Of a DNA stretch of 64,000 bases, positions 28,927-38,973 are shown in pieces (within the stretch, counting starts at the first letter, position 1; every line of letters begins with the position of its first letter). Location of the stretch: positions 434,001 to 498,000 of the forward strand of contig NZ_LT606951.1 of NCBI RefSeq assembly GCF_900095205.1, read 5' to 3'. Under the pieces are notes generated by a model. The model made no database searches and was not told the DNA's origin. It worked only from the letters and a program-made list of their open reading frames with translations. The position numbers and the translations under genes were made by a program. This DNA is from Polynucleobacter necessarius (GTDB lineage Bacteria; Pseudomonadota; Gammaproteobacteria; Burkholderiales; Burkholderiaceae).

Positions 28927-30165
28927 ATGCGCTTACGTTCGGCTGGCTATACCCTTTTGATGCTGATGGCACAAACCTGTGCTTTATTAGGTTTTGCTTG
29001 TTGCGCCGTTGTATTGACTACGTTCCAAGAAGAATGGCATCTCAGTAATTTGCAGTCAGGTCTCATTGCTAGCGCATTTTTCTTTGGTTACATGCTTGTG
29101 GTGCCCTTAGCTACGGCTCTGACGGATCGTGTTGATGCGCGCAAGGTGTATTTGATTGGCGGTATTACAGCTACTTGCGGTCTTTTAGGTATGAGCTTGT
29201 TGGCTTATAACTTTTGGACGGCACTGTTTTTTATGGCCCTCAATGGCGCTGGTCTTGCGGGCACCTATATGCCGGGCCTTAAGATTTTGTCTGATCGCAT
29301 TCAGTCAGGGGAGTTAACTCGGCACATTGCTTTTTACACCGCTTTCTTTGGTATTGGGACAGGCTTTTCTTATTTGTGTTCTGACTGGATTCTGAGTGCC
29401 CTTGGCTGGCACTATGTATTTGGTGTGATTTGCTTTAGGCCCCTTCAGCGCCTTTCTGATTGTGTTGTTGTTGATTCCTGCCCTAGAGTATGAGAGAAGT
29501 GGAAGGGGCCAATCAATATTCGTCTGCACGACATCTTTCCGGTCGATAAGTGGAAACTGGTTTTACAAGATAAAAATACCTCTGGCTTTATTTTTGGATA
29601 CACCGCCCACTCTTTAGAGCTATTTGCTTCTAGAGGTTGGATTGTGGCTTTCTTTGCTTTCTGTGTAGTCGCTTCTGGAGAAACATTCTTTTTGGCCGCC
29701 ACTACTTTGGCAGGAGTCATTAATTTCTTTGGCGTACCTTCGTCTATTTTAGGTAATGAAATTGCATTACGGGTAGGTCGTCAAAAGTGGGCTTGTATTG
29801 TGATGATGACCAGTGCTGTAATGGGCATTACGTTGGCTAGTTCCACAGGGCATTCATGGTGGCTCATTGTTGCTTTAGCAATCGGACATGCAATTTTTAT
29901 CACGACTGATTCCGCAACCTTAACTGCGGGATTGGTGATTAGTGCGCAGGAAAATATTAAGGGCGCTGCAATGGGATTGCATTCCTTAATGGGTTTTGGG
30001 GGTGGTTTACTAGGCCCCGCTATTTTTGGATTTGTTCTAGATATATCTGGTTCACGAACTTCCCAAGTAGCTTGGGTGTGTGCATACATCGTTGTAGTAA
30101 TGTGGGGCGTTTTCTTCGTGATGTACGAACGCCGAAAAGGTTGGGGTAGTGCAGTACGCACATAA
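28927..30165 (+). pseudogene. Broken MFS transporter, copy 1
   Basis: Twelve-helix major facilitator in pieces. The N-terminal six helices are open (CALLGFACCAVVLTTFQEEWHLSNLQSGLIASAFFFGYML, DRVDARKVYLIGG). Frames change near 29440 and 29490; the C-terminal half runs from about 29518 (IRLHDIFPVDKW) to 30165. The outer frames agree, so the two changes nearly compensate, but stops within the middle frame prevent a full protein. Substrate unknown. It sits directly upstream of ccoI (eight bases), so the ccoI promoter must be inside or before this remnant. Confidence 0.8.
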
Positions 30166-30173
30166 GTCATCAG

Positions 30174-32603
30174 ATGAAACAACAGACCCTCCTTTGCTAC
30201 CACTGTTCCAGTCCAATCCTTTCGAGTGACTTGATTGAAGCGGAGCTGGGCGGTCAGCGTCGTGCATTTTGCTGTCCGGGATGCATGGCAATTGCACAAA
30301 CCATTCATGGTGAGGGCTTAGAGGTTTTTTATGCTAGACGATTACAGTCTGGAGAAAAGCCAGAAGCCTATCTCATCAGTAATGAGATCCCAGAAAAGCT
30401 GAAGCCTTATGATGATCCTTCACTGCGTGGTCGCTTTACGCGTCCCTATGGAGAAGAGGGGTGCCTTGAAACCACTTTACGTCTAGAGAAAATTCGCTGC
30501 GCAGCATGCGTTTGGTTATGTGAGCAACATTTGCGCCGCATGGCTGGTGTAAAGGAGGCGCAAATTAATTACGTGACTCAAAAAGTGATTGTGCATTTTT
30601 CGCCAGAGGAAGCCAGCTTAGCAAGATTGCTTTTTGAAATCGAACGCATTGGTTATGAGGCTTGGCCATTTGAGTCCTCATTATCTTTAGATAAAGCAAA
30701 GTTAGAGCGACGCAAATTGCTCATGAGACTAGGTGTAGCCATGTTAGGCATGATGCAAGTCATGATGTATGCATGGCCAACGTATGCCGGCGCTGATATC
30801 ACCCCCGAGTTTGAATTGTTGATGGGGTGGAGTAGTTGGGTTTTAACTGTTCCAGTGATGGTGTATTCAGCAGGACCCATATTTCAAGCTGCTTGGCGCA
30901 GTGTGCAGTCGTTTCGGAAATCCCATATGCTGGGTATGGATGCCCCGATTGCTCTAGCTCTTGCATTGGCATTTATTGCTGGAACTATAAATTTAATCAG
31001 AGGTTCTGGTCATAGCTATTTTGACTCCATCACAATGTTTGTGGCCTTCATATTGGCAGCTAGATATGTGGAGTTGCTCGCAAGGCAAGATGCTCAAGGT
31101 GGTGCTGAGGCTTTGGCAAAACAATTACCCGCAACTTGTGAGCGTGCAATGAATTACCCAAGCTCACAACAGATTGAAGTTGTTCCAGTTGTGAATTGCA
31201 ACCCGGGTGAAGTATTGCGAGTTTCTCCTGGAGAAGTGGTTCCCGCCGATGGCATCCTCATCGAAAATGCTAGCACTCTAGATGAGTCTTTATTGACTGG
31301 CGAAGCTAAACCAGTGGAGAAAAAAATTGGTGATCGTTTGTATGCGGGAACTCATAACATTCTCAATCCTTTGTTTATGAGAATTGATGCAGTCGGTCAA
31401 TCCACTAGGATTGCGGGCATCGCATCCTTATTAGATCAAGCATTAATTGCTAAGCCAGTCATGGTGAGTCTTGCGGAAAAATGGACCGCTTATTTTGTTG
31501 GCTTCTTGTTATTTAGTGCACTTGCTTCATCAGCAATTTGGTTGTATTTCGATCCAAGTCGGGCATGGACTGTTTTAGTATCTGTTTTGGTGGCGAGTTG
31601 TCCTTGCGCTTTATCGCTAGCCGTGCCAACCGCTATGGCAGCAGCACAAGGCGCCGTTACTAAATTAGGCTTACTTATCGTACGTGGTCATGTGATGGAA
31701 GGCTTAGTGAAGGCAACTGATTTAGTGTTGGATAAAACAGGCACATTAACCATGGGCCGACCCGAACTTCAGGAGATCAACAACCTGCGCGCTGGCTATC
31801 GACGTGAGGACGCCTTGGCTTTAGCTGCAGCACTAGAAGCGGGTCAAAGACATCCGTTGGCACTTTCCTTGATGCGTGCTGCTCAAGCAGAAAATATAAC
31901 CTTACCTTTAATGAGCGACCCAGTAATGAATCAGCTAGGCAAAGGTTTAAGTTCTGGCGCCTATCGCTTAGGAAGTGCTTCGTGGCTAGGAATTGAACAG
32001 GGCGTTCAATTAGGGCAATACGGTCAAGTTCATTTAGCAGATTCACAAGGTTTGATAGCCAGCTTTATTTTCTTGGATACGCCGAGACCAGGACTAGAGA
32101 AATTTTTAAATGTTGTGAAATCTAGGAATATAAAAGTACATCTAGTTTCTGGAGATGATCGCGCTACCGTTGCATGGTGGGCCCATCATGTTAGTATCGA
32201 AAATTATCAAGGAGGTTGTACACCTGAAGATAAATACGATTACATTGAGCGCTTACAAAAAGAGAAGCGTTTTGTTTGGGCAATTGGCGATGGTGTTAAT
32301 GATGCTCCTTTGCTTGCACGTGCTGATATCTCTATCGCAGTTGGCGCGGGTGCACCTTTGGCGGCTGCAGGGGCTGATGCAATTTTGACTGCCGTATCTT
32401 TAGATTCATTAGCCAAAACTCTATTGCTAGCCGATAAAACTCAAACCATTATTAAAGAAAATTTATTGTGGGCTTTAATCTATAACTTGCTTGCTATTCC
32501 GGCCGCTATGATGGGCTGGGTCAATCCATGGGTTGCCGGCATAGGCATGTCACTGTCATCACTTGCCGTGACTTTAAACGCCTGGCGGTTACGAAAAGCT
32601 TAG
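30174..32603 (+). CDS. ccoI: Copper-transporting P1B-type ATPase for cbb3 oxidase assembly
   Basis: 809 residues, intact. The N-terminal Cys-rich region (CYHC at 8-11, CCPGC at 33-37) and heavy-metal domain CAAC (109-112) are the CcoI/FixI signature. Membrane metal site SCPCALS, phosphorylation motif DKTGTLTMG, HP motif GQRHPLALSL and hinge GDGVNDAPLL are all present. It moves copper out of the cytoplasm for the CuB site of CcoN. Followed by ccoS. A single frameshift-free frame of 2.4 kb next to broken genes argues for strong selection. Confidence 0.94.
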   Translation: MKQQTLLCYHCSSPILSSDLIEAELGGQRRAFCCPGCMAIAQTIHGEGLEVFYARRLQSGEKPEAYLISNEIPEKLKPYDDPSLRGRFTRPYGEEGCLETTLRLEKIRCAACVWLCEQHLRRMAGVKEAQINYVTQKVIVHFSPEEASLARLLFEIERIGYEAWPFESSLSLDKAKLERRKLLMRLGVAMLGMMQVMMYAWPTYAGADITPEFELLMGWSSWVLTVPVMVYSAGPIFQAAWRSVQSFRKSHMLGMDAPIALALALAFIAGTINLIRGSGHSYFDSITMFVAFILAARYVELLARQDAQGGAEALAKQLPATCERAMNYPSSQQIEVVPVVNCNPGEVLRVSPGEVVPADGILIENASTLDESLLTGEAKPVEKKIGDRLYAGTHNILNPLFMRIDAVGQSTRIAGIASLLDQALIAKPVMVSLAEKWTAYFVGFLLFSALASSAIWLYFDPSRAWTVLVSVLVASCPCALSLAVPTAMAAAQGAVTKLGLLIVRGHVMEGLVKATDLVLDKTGTLTMGRPELQEINNLRAGYRREDALALAAALEAGQRHPLALSLMRAAQAENITLPLMSDPVMNQLGKGLSSGAYRLGSASWLGIEQGVQLGQYGQVHLADSQGLIASFIFLDTPRPGLEKFLNVVKSRNIKVHLVSGDDRATVAWWAHHVSIENYQGGCTPEDKYDYIERLQKEKRFVWAIGDGVNDAPLLARADISIAVGAGAPLAAAGADAILTAVSLDSLAKTLLLADKTQTIIKENLLWALIYNLLAIPAAMMGWVNPWVAGIGMSLSSLAVTLNAWRLRKA

Positions 32604-32612
32604 ACTATAGGG

Positions 32613-32774
32613 ATGGAAAGCCTTTTTCTCCTCATCCCTTTGTCCTTGGTTCTAGTTGGACTATTGGTTTGGGTTTTACGGTGGTCTATCAAGAGTGGTC
32701 AATTTAACGATTTAGATGGCCCTGGTCACGCAATATTGATGGATGATGATGCTCCTAAACCCTCAAAAAGTTAG
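32613..32774 (+). CDS. ccoS: cbb3 oxidase maturation protein CcoS
   Basis: 53 residues: MESLFLLIPLSLVLVGLLVW, one membrane helix, then RWSIKSGQFNDLDGPGHAILMDDD, the diagnostic CcoS tail (FDDLxGPxxxILxDDD). It is needed for cofactor insertion into CcoN. Starts nine bases after ccoI, and the pair is the usual ccoIS order. Easily missed because of its length. Confidence 0.92.
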   Translation: MESLFLLIPLSLVLVGLLVWVLRWSIKSGQFNDLDGPGHAILMDDDAPKPSKS

Positions 32775-32864
32775 TGAACACTCTCAAAAATAAATATATA
32801 AATAGTGGGTTTTAGAAAAGAGGGGTGTTTCTTACGAGGATCCTCTGAATTTGCCCCACCCTTT

Positions 32865-32878
32865 TTGATATAGATCAA
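32865..32878. promoter_or_regulatory. FNR/ANR box upstream of ccoN
   Basis: TTGATATAGATCAA is a perfect match to the FNR consensus TTGAT-N4-ATCAA. It is centred at 32871.5. The -10 element at 32901-32906 predicts a start of transcription near 32913, placing the box at about -41.5, the class II activating position. An Fnr protein with all cysteine ligands is encoded at 38151-38897. Confidence 0.88.
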
Positions 32879-32900
32879 ACTCCCTTTACAACCTTACTTT

Positions 32901-32906
32901 GATAAT
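32901..32906 (+). promoter_or_regulatory. -10 element of the ccoN promoter
   Basis: GATAAT is one base from TATAAT and stands at the spacing expected downstream of the FNR box. No good -35 hexamer, as usual for FNR-activated class II promoters. Confidence 0.6.
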
Positions 32907-32959
32907 CAATCCGGTCTGTTTGGATTATGTCGTTGTTTGGTCGCAAAAAAGGAGAAACC

Positions 32960-34402
32960 ATGGGACTTACCGTGGGGAGTAATCAAGATACCTTCAATTA
33001 CAAGGTTATCAGCCAATTTGCCATTGTTACTGTGCTCTGGGGAATTGTTGGCATGCTCGTGGGGGTCATCCTCGCAGCCCAGCTCATCTGGCCTGAAATC
33101 ACTTTTAACATTCCTTGGTTGAGCTATGGGCGTCTGCGTCCTTTGCACACCAATGCAGTGATTTTTGCTTTTGGTGGATCTGCCTTATTCGCAACGTCCT
33201 ATTACATTGTGCAGCGCACGTGTCAGGTGCGTCTCTTCTGTGACAAGTTGGCGGCATTTACCTTCTGGGGTTGGCAAGCGATCATTGTTTCTGCAGCCAT
33301 TACCCTTCCTTTGGGCATTACAACCTCAAAAGAGTATGCCGAACTTGAGTGGCCAATTGACTTATTGATCACTGTTGTTTGGGTTGCTTACGCAATTGTC
33401 TTCTTCGGTACTGTAATTAAACGTAAGATAAAGCATATTTATGTTTCCAATTGGTTCTTCGGCGCTTACATTTTGACGATTGCGGTATTGCACATCGTCA
33501 ATAACATCGAGATGCCAGCAAGTCTCTTCAAGTCTTACTCGGCATATGCTGGTGCGCAAGATGCGATGATTCAGTGGTGGTATGGCCATAACGCAGTAGG
33601 CTTCTTCTTGACCACGAGCTTCTTGGGCATGATGTACTACTTCATTCCAAAACAGGCTGAACGTCCAATTTACTCTTATCGTTTGTCCATTGTTCACTTC
33701 TGGGCTTTGAACTTTACGTATATGTGGGCGGGTCCTCATCACTTACAACACACCTCTTTACCTGATTGGACTCAGTCCTTGGGTATGGTGTTCTCCTTGA
33801 TCTTGTTGGCGCCGTCATGGGGCGGCATGATCAACGGCATCATGACTTTATCTGGCGCATGGTACAAGTTACGTCGTGACCCGCTCTTGAAATTCTTGGT
33901 AGTGGCTTTGTCCTTCTACGGTATGTCTACATTCGAAGGTTCCATGATGTCTATCAAGACCGTAAATAGCTTGTCCCACTACACGGATTGGACTATTGGT
34001 CACGTTCACTCGGGCGCGTTAGGTTGGGTTGCGATGATTACGATCGGCTCCTTGTACTACCTGATTCCGCGTTTAGTGGGTCAAAAGGATATGTACAGCA
34101 CCAAGTTAATCGAATTGCATTTCTGGATCGCTACGATCGGTGTGGTGATTTACATCGCTGCAATGTGGATTGCAGGGGTAATGCAAGGTTTAATGTGGAG
34201 AGCATTCGAGCCAGACGGAACTTTGACTTACAGCTTCGTAGAGTCTGTTAAAGCAACTTATCCCTTCTATGTCATTCGTTTGTTAGGCGGCCTGTGTTAC
34301 TTAAGCGGCATGTTTGTGATGGCTTATAACGTCTACAAAACTGTGATTGGTAAAAAATTCATTGACGCTGCAATTCCACAAGCGTCTGTAGCAGCTCATT
34401 AA
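32960..34402 (+). CDS. ccoN: cbb3-type cytochrome c oxidase subunit I
   Basis: 480 residues from ATG 32960, which has AAAGGAGAAACC in front; an ATG at 32927 in frame lacks such a site. Twelve helices with heme and CuB ligands: [82 protein letters not shown]. Catalytic subunit that reduces oxygen with high affinity and pumps protons in the inner membrane. Intact. Confidence 0.95.
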   Translation: MGLTVGSNQDTFNYKVISQFAIVTVLWGIVGMLVGVILAAQLIWPEITFNIPWLSYGRLRPLHTNAVIFAFGGSALFATSYYIVQRTCQVRLFCDKLAAFTFWGWQAIIVSAAITLPLGITTSKEYAELEWPIDLLITVVWVAYAIVFFGTVIKRKIKHIYVSNWFFGAYILTIAVLHIVNNIEMPASLFKSYSAYAGAQDAMIQWWYGHNAVGFFLTTSFLGMMYYFIPKQAERPIYSYRLSIVHFWALNFTYMWAGPHHLQHTSLPDWTQSLGMVFSLILLAPSWGGMINGIMTLSGAWYKLRRDPLLKFLVVALSFYGMSTFEGSMMSIKTVNSLSHYTDWTIGHVHSGALGWVAMITIGSLYYLIPRLVGQKDMYSTKLIELHFWIATIGVVIYIAAMWIAGVMQGLMWRAFEPDGTLTYSFVESVKATYPFYVIRLLGGLCYLSGMFVMAYNVYKTVIGKKFIDAAIPQASVAAH

Positions 34403-34412
34403 GGATAAGAAC

Positions 34413-35057
34413 ATGTCAGAACAACGTCGATTTTTCTCCCACGAAACGCTTGAGCGTAATGTTGGTTGGTTGATCATCGCTATCATTGCGGCAATTTCGA
34501 TTGCCGGCTTGGTGCAGATCGTTCCTTTGTTTTTCCAACACTCCACAACCGAACCAAGTCCTGGTGTTGAGCCTTATTCCGTTTTGCGTTTAGCGGGCCG
34601 CGATATCTATCAACGTGAAGGTTGCTTAGGTTGCCATTCGCAGCAGATTCGTACACTACGCTCAGAGGTTGAGCGTTACGGTCCTTACTCATTAGCTGGC
34701 GAGTCTGTATTTGATCACCCATTCCTATGGGGTAGTAAGCGTACAGGTCCAGATTTAGCTCGTGTAGGCGGACGCTATTCAGATGACTGGCATCGGATTC
34801 ACTTGCGTAATCCGCGTGATGTGGTGCCTGAGTCCAATATGCCAGCGTATCCGTATTTGCAAAAGCCTGTGGCTGATACCATTGCTTCTCATATGGTCGC
34901 CATGCGTCGCTTAGGTGTGCCATACACTGACGAACAAATTGCGAACGCGCCTAAAGAGTTGGAAGGTAAGACTGAAGAAGATGCTTTGATTGCTTATCTT
35001 CAGGGCTTGGGCGTAAATCGTAGATACATCATTATTGATGAGGTAGTTGCCAAGTAA
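34413..35057 (+). CDS. ccoO: cbb3-type cytochrome c oxidase subunit II (mono-heme)
   Basis: 214 residues: N-terminal anchor (residues 18-41), one c-heme site GCLGCH (Cys71, Cys74, His75) and the later Met ligand region [39 protein letters not shown] is typical. Passes electrons to CcoN. Its heme needs the Ccm proteins encoded at 15-22 kb. Confidence 0.95.
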   Translation: MSEQRRFFSHETLERNVGWLIIAIIAAISIAGLVQIVPLFFQHSTTEPSPGVEPYSVLRLAGRDIYQREGCLGCHSQQIRTLRSEVERYGPYSLAGESVFDHPFLWGSKRTGPDLARVGGRYSDDWHRIHLRNPRDVVPESNMPAYPYLQKPVADTIASHMVAMRRLGVPYTDEQIANAPKELEGKTEEDALIAYLQGLGVNRRYIIIDEVVAK

Positions 35058-35077
35058 TCCTTGGAAACTGAGAAATT

Positions 35078-35245
35078 ATGCAAAATATCGCGCCCTACCT
35101 CTCAGCAATTTCTACCGTGCTTGGCTTGGTATTTTTTATTGGAATCGTTTGGTGGGCTTGGTCTTTAAAAAGACAATCTGCCAATCAAGAATCCGCCGAA
35201 CTTCCGTTCGATCTTCCCGATGAATTCAGTAAGGATAAATCATGA
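35078..35245 (+). CDS. ccoQ: cbb3 oxidase small subunit CcoQ
   Basis: 55 residues: MQNIAPYLSAISTVLGLVFF, one helix with the FIGIVWWAWSLKR ending typical of CcoQ/FixQ, then an acidic tail (FDLPDEFSKDKS). Lies 20 bases after ccoO, and its TGA overlaps the ccoP ATG by four bases. Stabilises the complex. Confidence 0.9.
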   Translation: MQNIAPYLSAISTVLGLVFFIGIVWWAWSLKRQSANQESAELPFDLPDEFSKDKS

Positions 35246-36168
35246 GTGACTTTCTTGGTGCCGGTTGGAGTGCCTATATCGCCTTAGCAACATTGGTCGG
35301 TATTTTTTGGTGCATCTGGTTATTATTTTCACAACGCAAGACTAAGGTCACGCTCAAGCCGGATGGTCAGGTAGACGATACTGGTCACGTGTGGGATGGT
35401 GATTTGCGTGAGTTAAATAACCCACTGCCACGTTGGTGGATGTGGATGTTCTTGCTTTCATGCATCTTTGCTTTGGTTTATTTGGTCCTATACCCTGGAC
35501 TAGGTGCTTATCCTGGCGTTTTGGGTTACAGCACTGACGGTGCTCTCATGAAGTCCATGACAACTGCTAATGATGAGTTGAAGCCTGTATACGCAAAATA
35601 CGTTCAAATGGATGTCCAACAAATTGCTGCAGATCCAAAAGCACGTGAAATGGGTCAGCGTCTTTTCTTGAATTCTTGTGCACAGTGCCACGGTTTAGAT
35701 GCTGGTGGTGCAAAAGGTTTCCCGAATTTAACTGATGGTGATTGGCTTTATGGTGGCTCACCTGAAAATATCAAAGCGTCTATTGTTAATGGCCGCGCTG
35801 GTGTAATGCCTCCATTCCCGCAATTAGATAGTAGGCAAATTGTGGATGTAGCTAACTATGTACGCAGCCTCTCTGGCTTACCGGTAGATGACTCCAAAGC
35901 AGCTCTAGGTGCCGAAGTATTTAAAGCTAATTGCGTCGCATGTCATGGTCCTGAAGGCAAAGGTAATATTGCTTTAGGCGCGCCGAATTTGACTGATAAG
36001 ATTTTGTTGTATGGCTCTTCTGAAGCAACTATTGTTGAAACGATCACCAAAGGTCGTATGGCTCAGATGCCTGCTCAAGACAAAGTGCTCAGTCCTGAAA
36101 AGATTCAGTTGTTAACCGCATATGTTTGGGGCTTATCGAATAATAAGCAACCAACTGAAGCTAAGTAA
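35242..36168 (+). CDS. ccoP: cbb3-type cytochrome c oxidase subunit III (di-heme)
   Basis: 308 residues: two N-terminal helices with the FixP_N signature (DDTGHVWDGDLRELNNPLPRWWMWMFLL) and two c-heme sites CAQCH (146-150) and CVACH (231-235). Takes electrons from soluble cytochromes and hands them to CcoO. Intact. Confidence 0.95.
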   Translation: MSDFLGAGWSAYIALATLVGIFWCIWLLFSQRKTKVTLKPDGQVDDTGHVWDGDLRELNNPLPRWWMWMFLLSCIFALVYLVLYPGLGAYPGVLGYSTDGALMKSMTTANDELKPVYAKYVQMDVQQIAADPKAREMGQRLFLNSCAQCHGLDAGGAKGFPNLTDGDWLYGGSPENIKASIVNGRAGVMPPFPQLDSRQIVDVANYVRSLSGLPVDDSKAALGAEVFKANCVACHGPEGKGNIALGAPNLTDKILLYGSSEATIVETITKGRMAQMPAQDKVLSPEKIQLLTAYVWGLSNNKQPTEAK

Positions 36169-36180
36169 GCTAAGTCATTA

Positions 36181-37638
36181 GTGTCAGATATTTTGCCGGG
36201 TGGGAAACCTGTTCTGATAGAGGTTATTGAGGAATCTCTTTACGAGGTCCGGCGAAAAATTTACCCACGCTCAGTATCGGGGCTCTTTGCCCGTTGGCGT
36301 TTTATTCTTGTTTTTGCAACTCAATTACTGTTTTATGGATTACCTTGGCTGAGTTGGAATGATCGTCAAGCAGTCCTCTTTGATTTAATTCAGCGTAAGT
36401 TTTATATCTTTGGTTTAGTGCTGTGGCCACAAGACGTGATCTATCTAACGCTTTTATTAATTCTCTCCGCATTAGCACTATTTCTCTTTACGGCAGTAGC
36501 TGGACGTTTGTTTTGTGGCTACGCTTGCCCACAGACGGTGTATACAGAAATATTCATGTGGATCGAGCGTAAGATTGAGGGCGACCGTTTTGCACGTATT
36601 CGCCTCGACGGAGAGGAGTGGCCTTGGGGTTTTCGTAAATGGCGCCTCAAGATCACCAAGCATTTTCTGTGGCTTTTAATTGCTTTTTGGACAGGTTTTA
36701 CGTTCATTGGCTATTTCACGCCAATTGAAACCCTAGGCGAATCTTTATTACATCTTTCTCTTGGGCCATGGCAAACCTTCTGGCTTTGCTTTTATAGCTT
36801 TGCCACTTGGGGTAACGCTGGATTTATGCGTGAGCAAGTTTGCAAATACATGTGTCCATATGCGCGCTTTCAAAGCGTGATGGTAGATAAAGATACTTTC
36901 CTGGTGACTTATGACAAGGTGCGCGGAGAACCTAGGGGAAGTCGTAGTAAATCCGCTGATCCTGCGGCGCTAGGTCTAGGGGATTGCGTAGATTGCAGCA
37001 TCTGTGTTCAAGTTTGTCCTACAGGAATAGATATTCGAGATGGATTGCAATACATGTGCATCGGCTGTGGCGCTTGTATTGATGCTTGTAACCAGGTGAT
37101 GGAAAAGGTGAATTACCCCAAGGGCTTGATTCGTTATACGACAGAGCGCGCCATTGAGGATAAGGAATCCAATCAGAGTGCGATCCGCCATATTTTGCGC
37201 CCCCGTGTGTTGATTTACACGGCCTTTATTACCGTACTTACCTGTGCTTTCTTGGTCTCCCTTGCTACTCGAAATCCCCTCAGGGTCGATGTTATGCGCG
37301 ATCGTGGCGCATTAGCTCGCGAAGTAGATGGAGTACGGATTGAAAATATTTACCGCATTCAAATTATGAATGCTTCTGAGAACCCAATGAAAGTCCGAGT
37401 AATAGCTACCGGCCTTGATGATTTGAGGATCTTAAATTCACAAGGTAAAGAGATCTACGAAATTAATGTTGCACCAGCTAGCAATCAATTGCTGCCAGTT
37501 AAAGTGAGCACTAATATTGGTCAAAATGCATCTGGGAATTACCCAATTTATTTTGATGTGAGTGCGCAAGAGGGCGTGGGAGATAAGGAAGTAATTAGAA
37601 CCCGCAATGAGAAATCCACTTTTATTATTCCCCGTTAA
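36181..37638 (+). CDS. ccoG: cbb3 oxidase assembly ferredoxin CcoG (RdxA/FixG)
   Basis: 485 residues starting with GTG. Membrane part with CGYACPQTVYTEIFMWIER, then two 4Fe-4S clusters (CVDCSICVQVCPTGIDIRDGLQYMCIGCGACIDACNQVM) and a C-terminal immunoglobulin-like domain. Proposed to reduce Cu(II) during CuB delivery. Twelve bases after ccoP, same operon. Confidence 0.93.
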   Translation: MSDILPGGKPVLIEVIEESLYEVRRKIYPRSVSGLFARWRFILVFATQLLFYGLPWLSWNDRQAVLFDLIQRKFYIFGLVLWPQDVIYLTLLLILSALALFLFTAVAGRLFCGYACPQTVYTEIFMWIERKIEGDRFARIRLDGEEWPWGFRKWRLKITKHFLWLLIAFWTGFTFIGYFTPIETLGESLLHLSLGPWQTFWLCFYSFATWGNAGFMREQVCKYMCPYARFQSVMVDKDTFLVTYDKVRGEPRGSRSKSADPAALGLGDCVDCSICVQVCPTGIDIRDGLQYMCIGCGACIDACNQVMEKVNYPKGLIRYTTERAIEDKESNQSAIRHILRPRVLIYTAFITVLTCAFLVSLATRNPLRVDVMRDRGALAREVDGVRIENIYRIQIMNASENPMKVRVIATGLDDLRILNSQGKEIYEINVAPASNQLLPVKVSTNIGQNASGNYPIYFDVSAQEGVGDKEVIRTRNEKSTFIIPR

Positions 37639-37665
37639 GCCAACGGCAATGGAGAGAGGATGTAT

Positions 37666-37869
37666 ATGACAGAACAACAGATGAATAAACCTTGGTTCAA
37701 ACAGCTTTGGCCTTGGTTGTTAATAAGCGGTCCTGCTGTTACGATGACTGGTTGCATCATTACTATTTATTTGGCGATCAACTTGCATGCTGATAAACTA
37801 TTACGTGATGGTGTGATGAAGCAAGGTTTAAAAGTTGAACAACTAAAAGATGCGCAGGCTCCAAAATGA
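37666..37869 (+). CDS. ccoH: FixH/CcoH family protein (short form)
   Basis: 67 residues from ATG 37666 (an ATG at 37660 is two codons upstream; GAGAGG fits either). PWFKQLWPWLLISGPAVTMTGCIITIYLA is the typical FixH membrane segment; the tail NLHADKLLRDGVMKQGL replaces the DDYYKQGL pattern. The periplasmic domain of longer FixH proteins is absent, as in other betaproteobacteria. Helps cbb3 assembly. Overlaps the next gene by four bases. Confidence 0.8.
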   Translation: MTEQQMNKPWFKQLWPWLLISGPAVTMTGCIITIYLAINLHADKLLRDGVMKQGLKVEQLKDAQAPK

Positions 37870-38126
37870 AGTACCGCTTGCTGATCTGGATCTTGTGGCC
37901 ATCCTTTTTGGTGGCCGGCATGGCAGAGGGCTTGCTATTTACGGTGATACATCCGCAAGACTTATTGTTCTTTGGTCATCACCCAGAGATTTCTGATGAA
38001 GGTATTTACACCATTGGATTTTTTGCGATTTGGATCTTCTGTGCAGTGTCTAGCGCATTAACTGCTTACATACTGCCTGGTATTGAGGCGCCAGAAGGCA
38101 AAGAAGTCAATCGGGGCTTAATTTAA
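37866..38126 (+). CDS. Small membrane protein at the end of the cco operon
   Basis: 86 residues with two hydrophobic helices (LLIWILWPSFLVAGMAEGLLF and YTIGFFAIWIFCAVSSALTAYIL). I do not know a named family. It is coupled to ccoH by an ATGA overlap, and I recall similar genes at this place in Burkholderiales, so a role in oxidase assembly is plausible but inferred only from position. Confidence 0.7.
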   Translation: MKYRLLIWILWPSFLVAGMAEGLLFTVIHPQDLLFFGHHPEISDEGIYTIGFFAIWIFCAVSSALTAYILPGIEAPEGKEVNRGLI

Positions 38127-38150
38127 ACCTGTTTCATTGGAAACTCAGGG

Positions 38151-38897
38151 CTAGCGCAAACCCATGAGACGATCTGGGTTTGGGATGCCCGCTAGTTCAT
38201 AAAGACCATTCATATCGATTAGCTTGATATGACGCTGCTTAATTTGAATCAGACCTGATTCTGCGAAGCGTGAAAGCATGCGACTCACAGTTTCAATTTG
38301 GATGCCTAGATAGCTACCAATGTCATTGCGACTCATACGTAAGTCAAATTCATTGTTGAGGTAGCCACGGGCTGCTAGGCGCTGCGAAAGGCTTAATAAA
38401 AAAGCTGCCAATTTTTCTTCTGCGCGCATCGTACCAAGTGAAAGCAAATGGCGTTGATCCTGAGTCAGTTCGCGACTCATAATTTTGTAAAACTGGTTTT
38501 GAAGGACCGGTATTTGACGGGCTAAATCTTCAAATGCTTCATAACGAATAATGCAGACTTCACTTTCTTCAAGCGCGATCGCATCCGAGTGGTAGTGACC
38601 ATCACCAATTCCATCGAGCCCTAAGATTTCTCCTGGTAGATGAAAGCCAATTACCTGCTGCCTTCCATCTTGAAGGCAGAATTCTGTTTTAAGGGTGCCG
38701 AAGCGAACGCTATAGACCGAACTTAGCGGATCGCCATGGCGGTAGAGGTTTTCTCCTTTTTGGAGATGAACGCGTTCTTTGACTAGAGAGTCAATTTTGG
38801 AAACTTCGCTACTGTTGAGCCCCACTGGTAGACAAAACTGACCCAGAACGCATACTGAGCATTTACTGGTGGGGGTATCGGTGGGCTTGTAATTCAT
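38151..38897 (-). CDS. fnr: Oxygen-sensing regulator Fnr (Crp/Fnr family)
   Basis: 248 residues. N-terminal cysteines 13, 16 and 22 (CSVCVLGQFC) plus Cys115 (SEVCIIRYE) match the four ligands of the oxygen-labile 4Fe-4S cluster. Cyclic-nucleotide-like domain with FHLPGEILGLDGIG, then a helix-turn-helix with the FNR recognition residues ETVSRMLSRF. It should activate the TTGAT-N4-ATCAA site before ccoN under low oxygen. Convergent with the cco operon, 24 bases away. Intact. Confidence 0.93.
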   Translation of the reverse strand: MNYKPTDTPTSKCSVCVLGQFCLPVGLNSSEVSKIDSLVKERVHLQKGENLYRHGDPLSSVYSVRFGTLKTEFCLQDGRQQVIGFHLPGEILGLDGIGDGHYHSDAIALEESEVCIIRYEAFEDLARQIPVLQNQFYKIMSRELTQDQRHLLSLGTMRAEEKLAAFLLSLSQRLAARGYLNNEFDLRMSRNDIGSYLGIQIETVSRMLSRFAESGLIQIKQRHIKLIDMNGLYELAGIPNPDRLMGLR

Positions 38898-38973
38898 ATT
38901 TGAGTGGATCTATACGAGCAGTTTATTCTATTAATATGAAAATCATCGATTTCACTTATTTTTCACGAAATTC

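Noticed and set aside
29781..30308. Long minus-strand open frame over the end of the MFS remnant and start of ccoI
   Set aside because: It runs antisense to clear MFS and CcoI coding sequence and has no family character or ribosome binding site.
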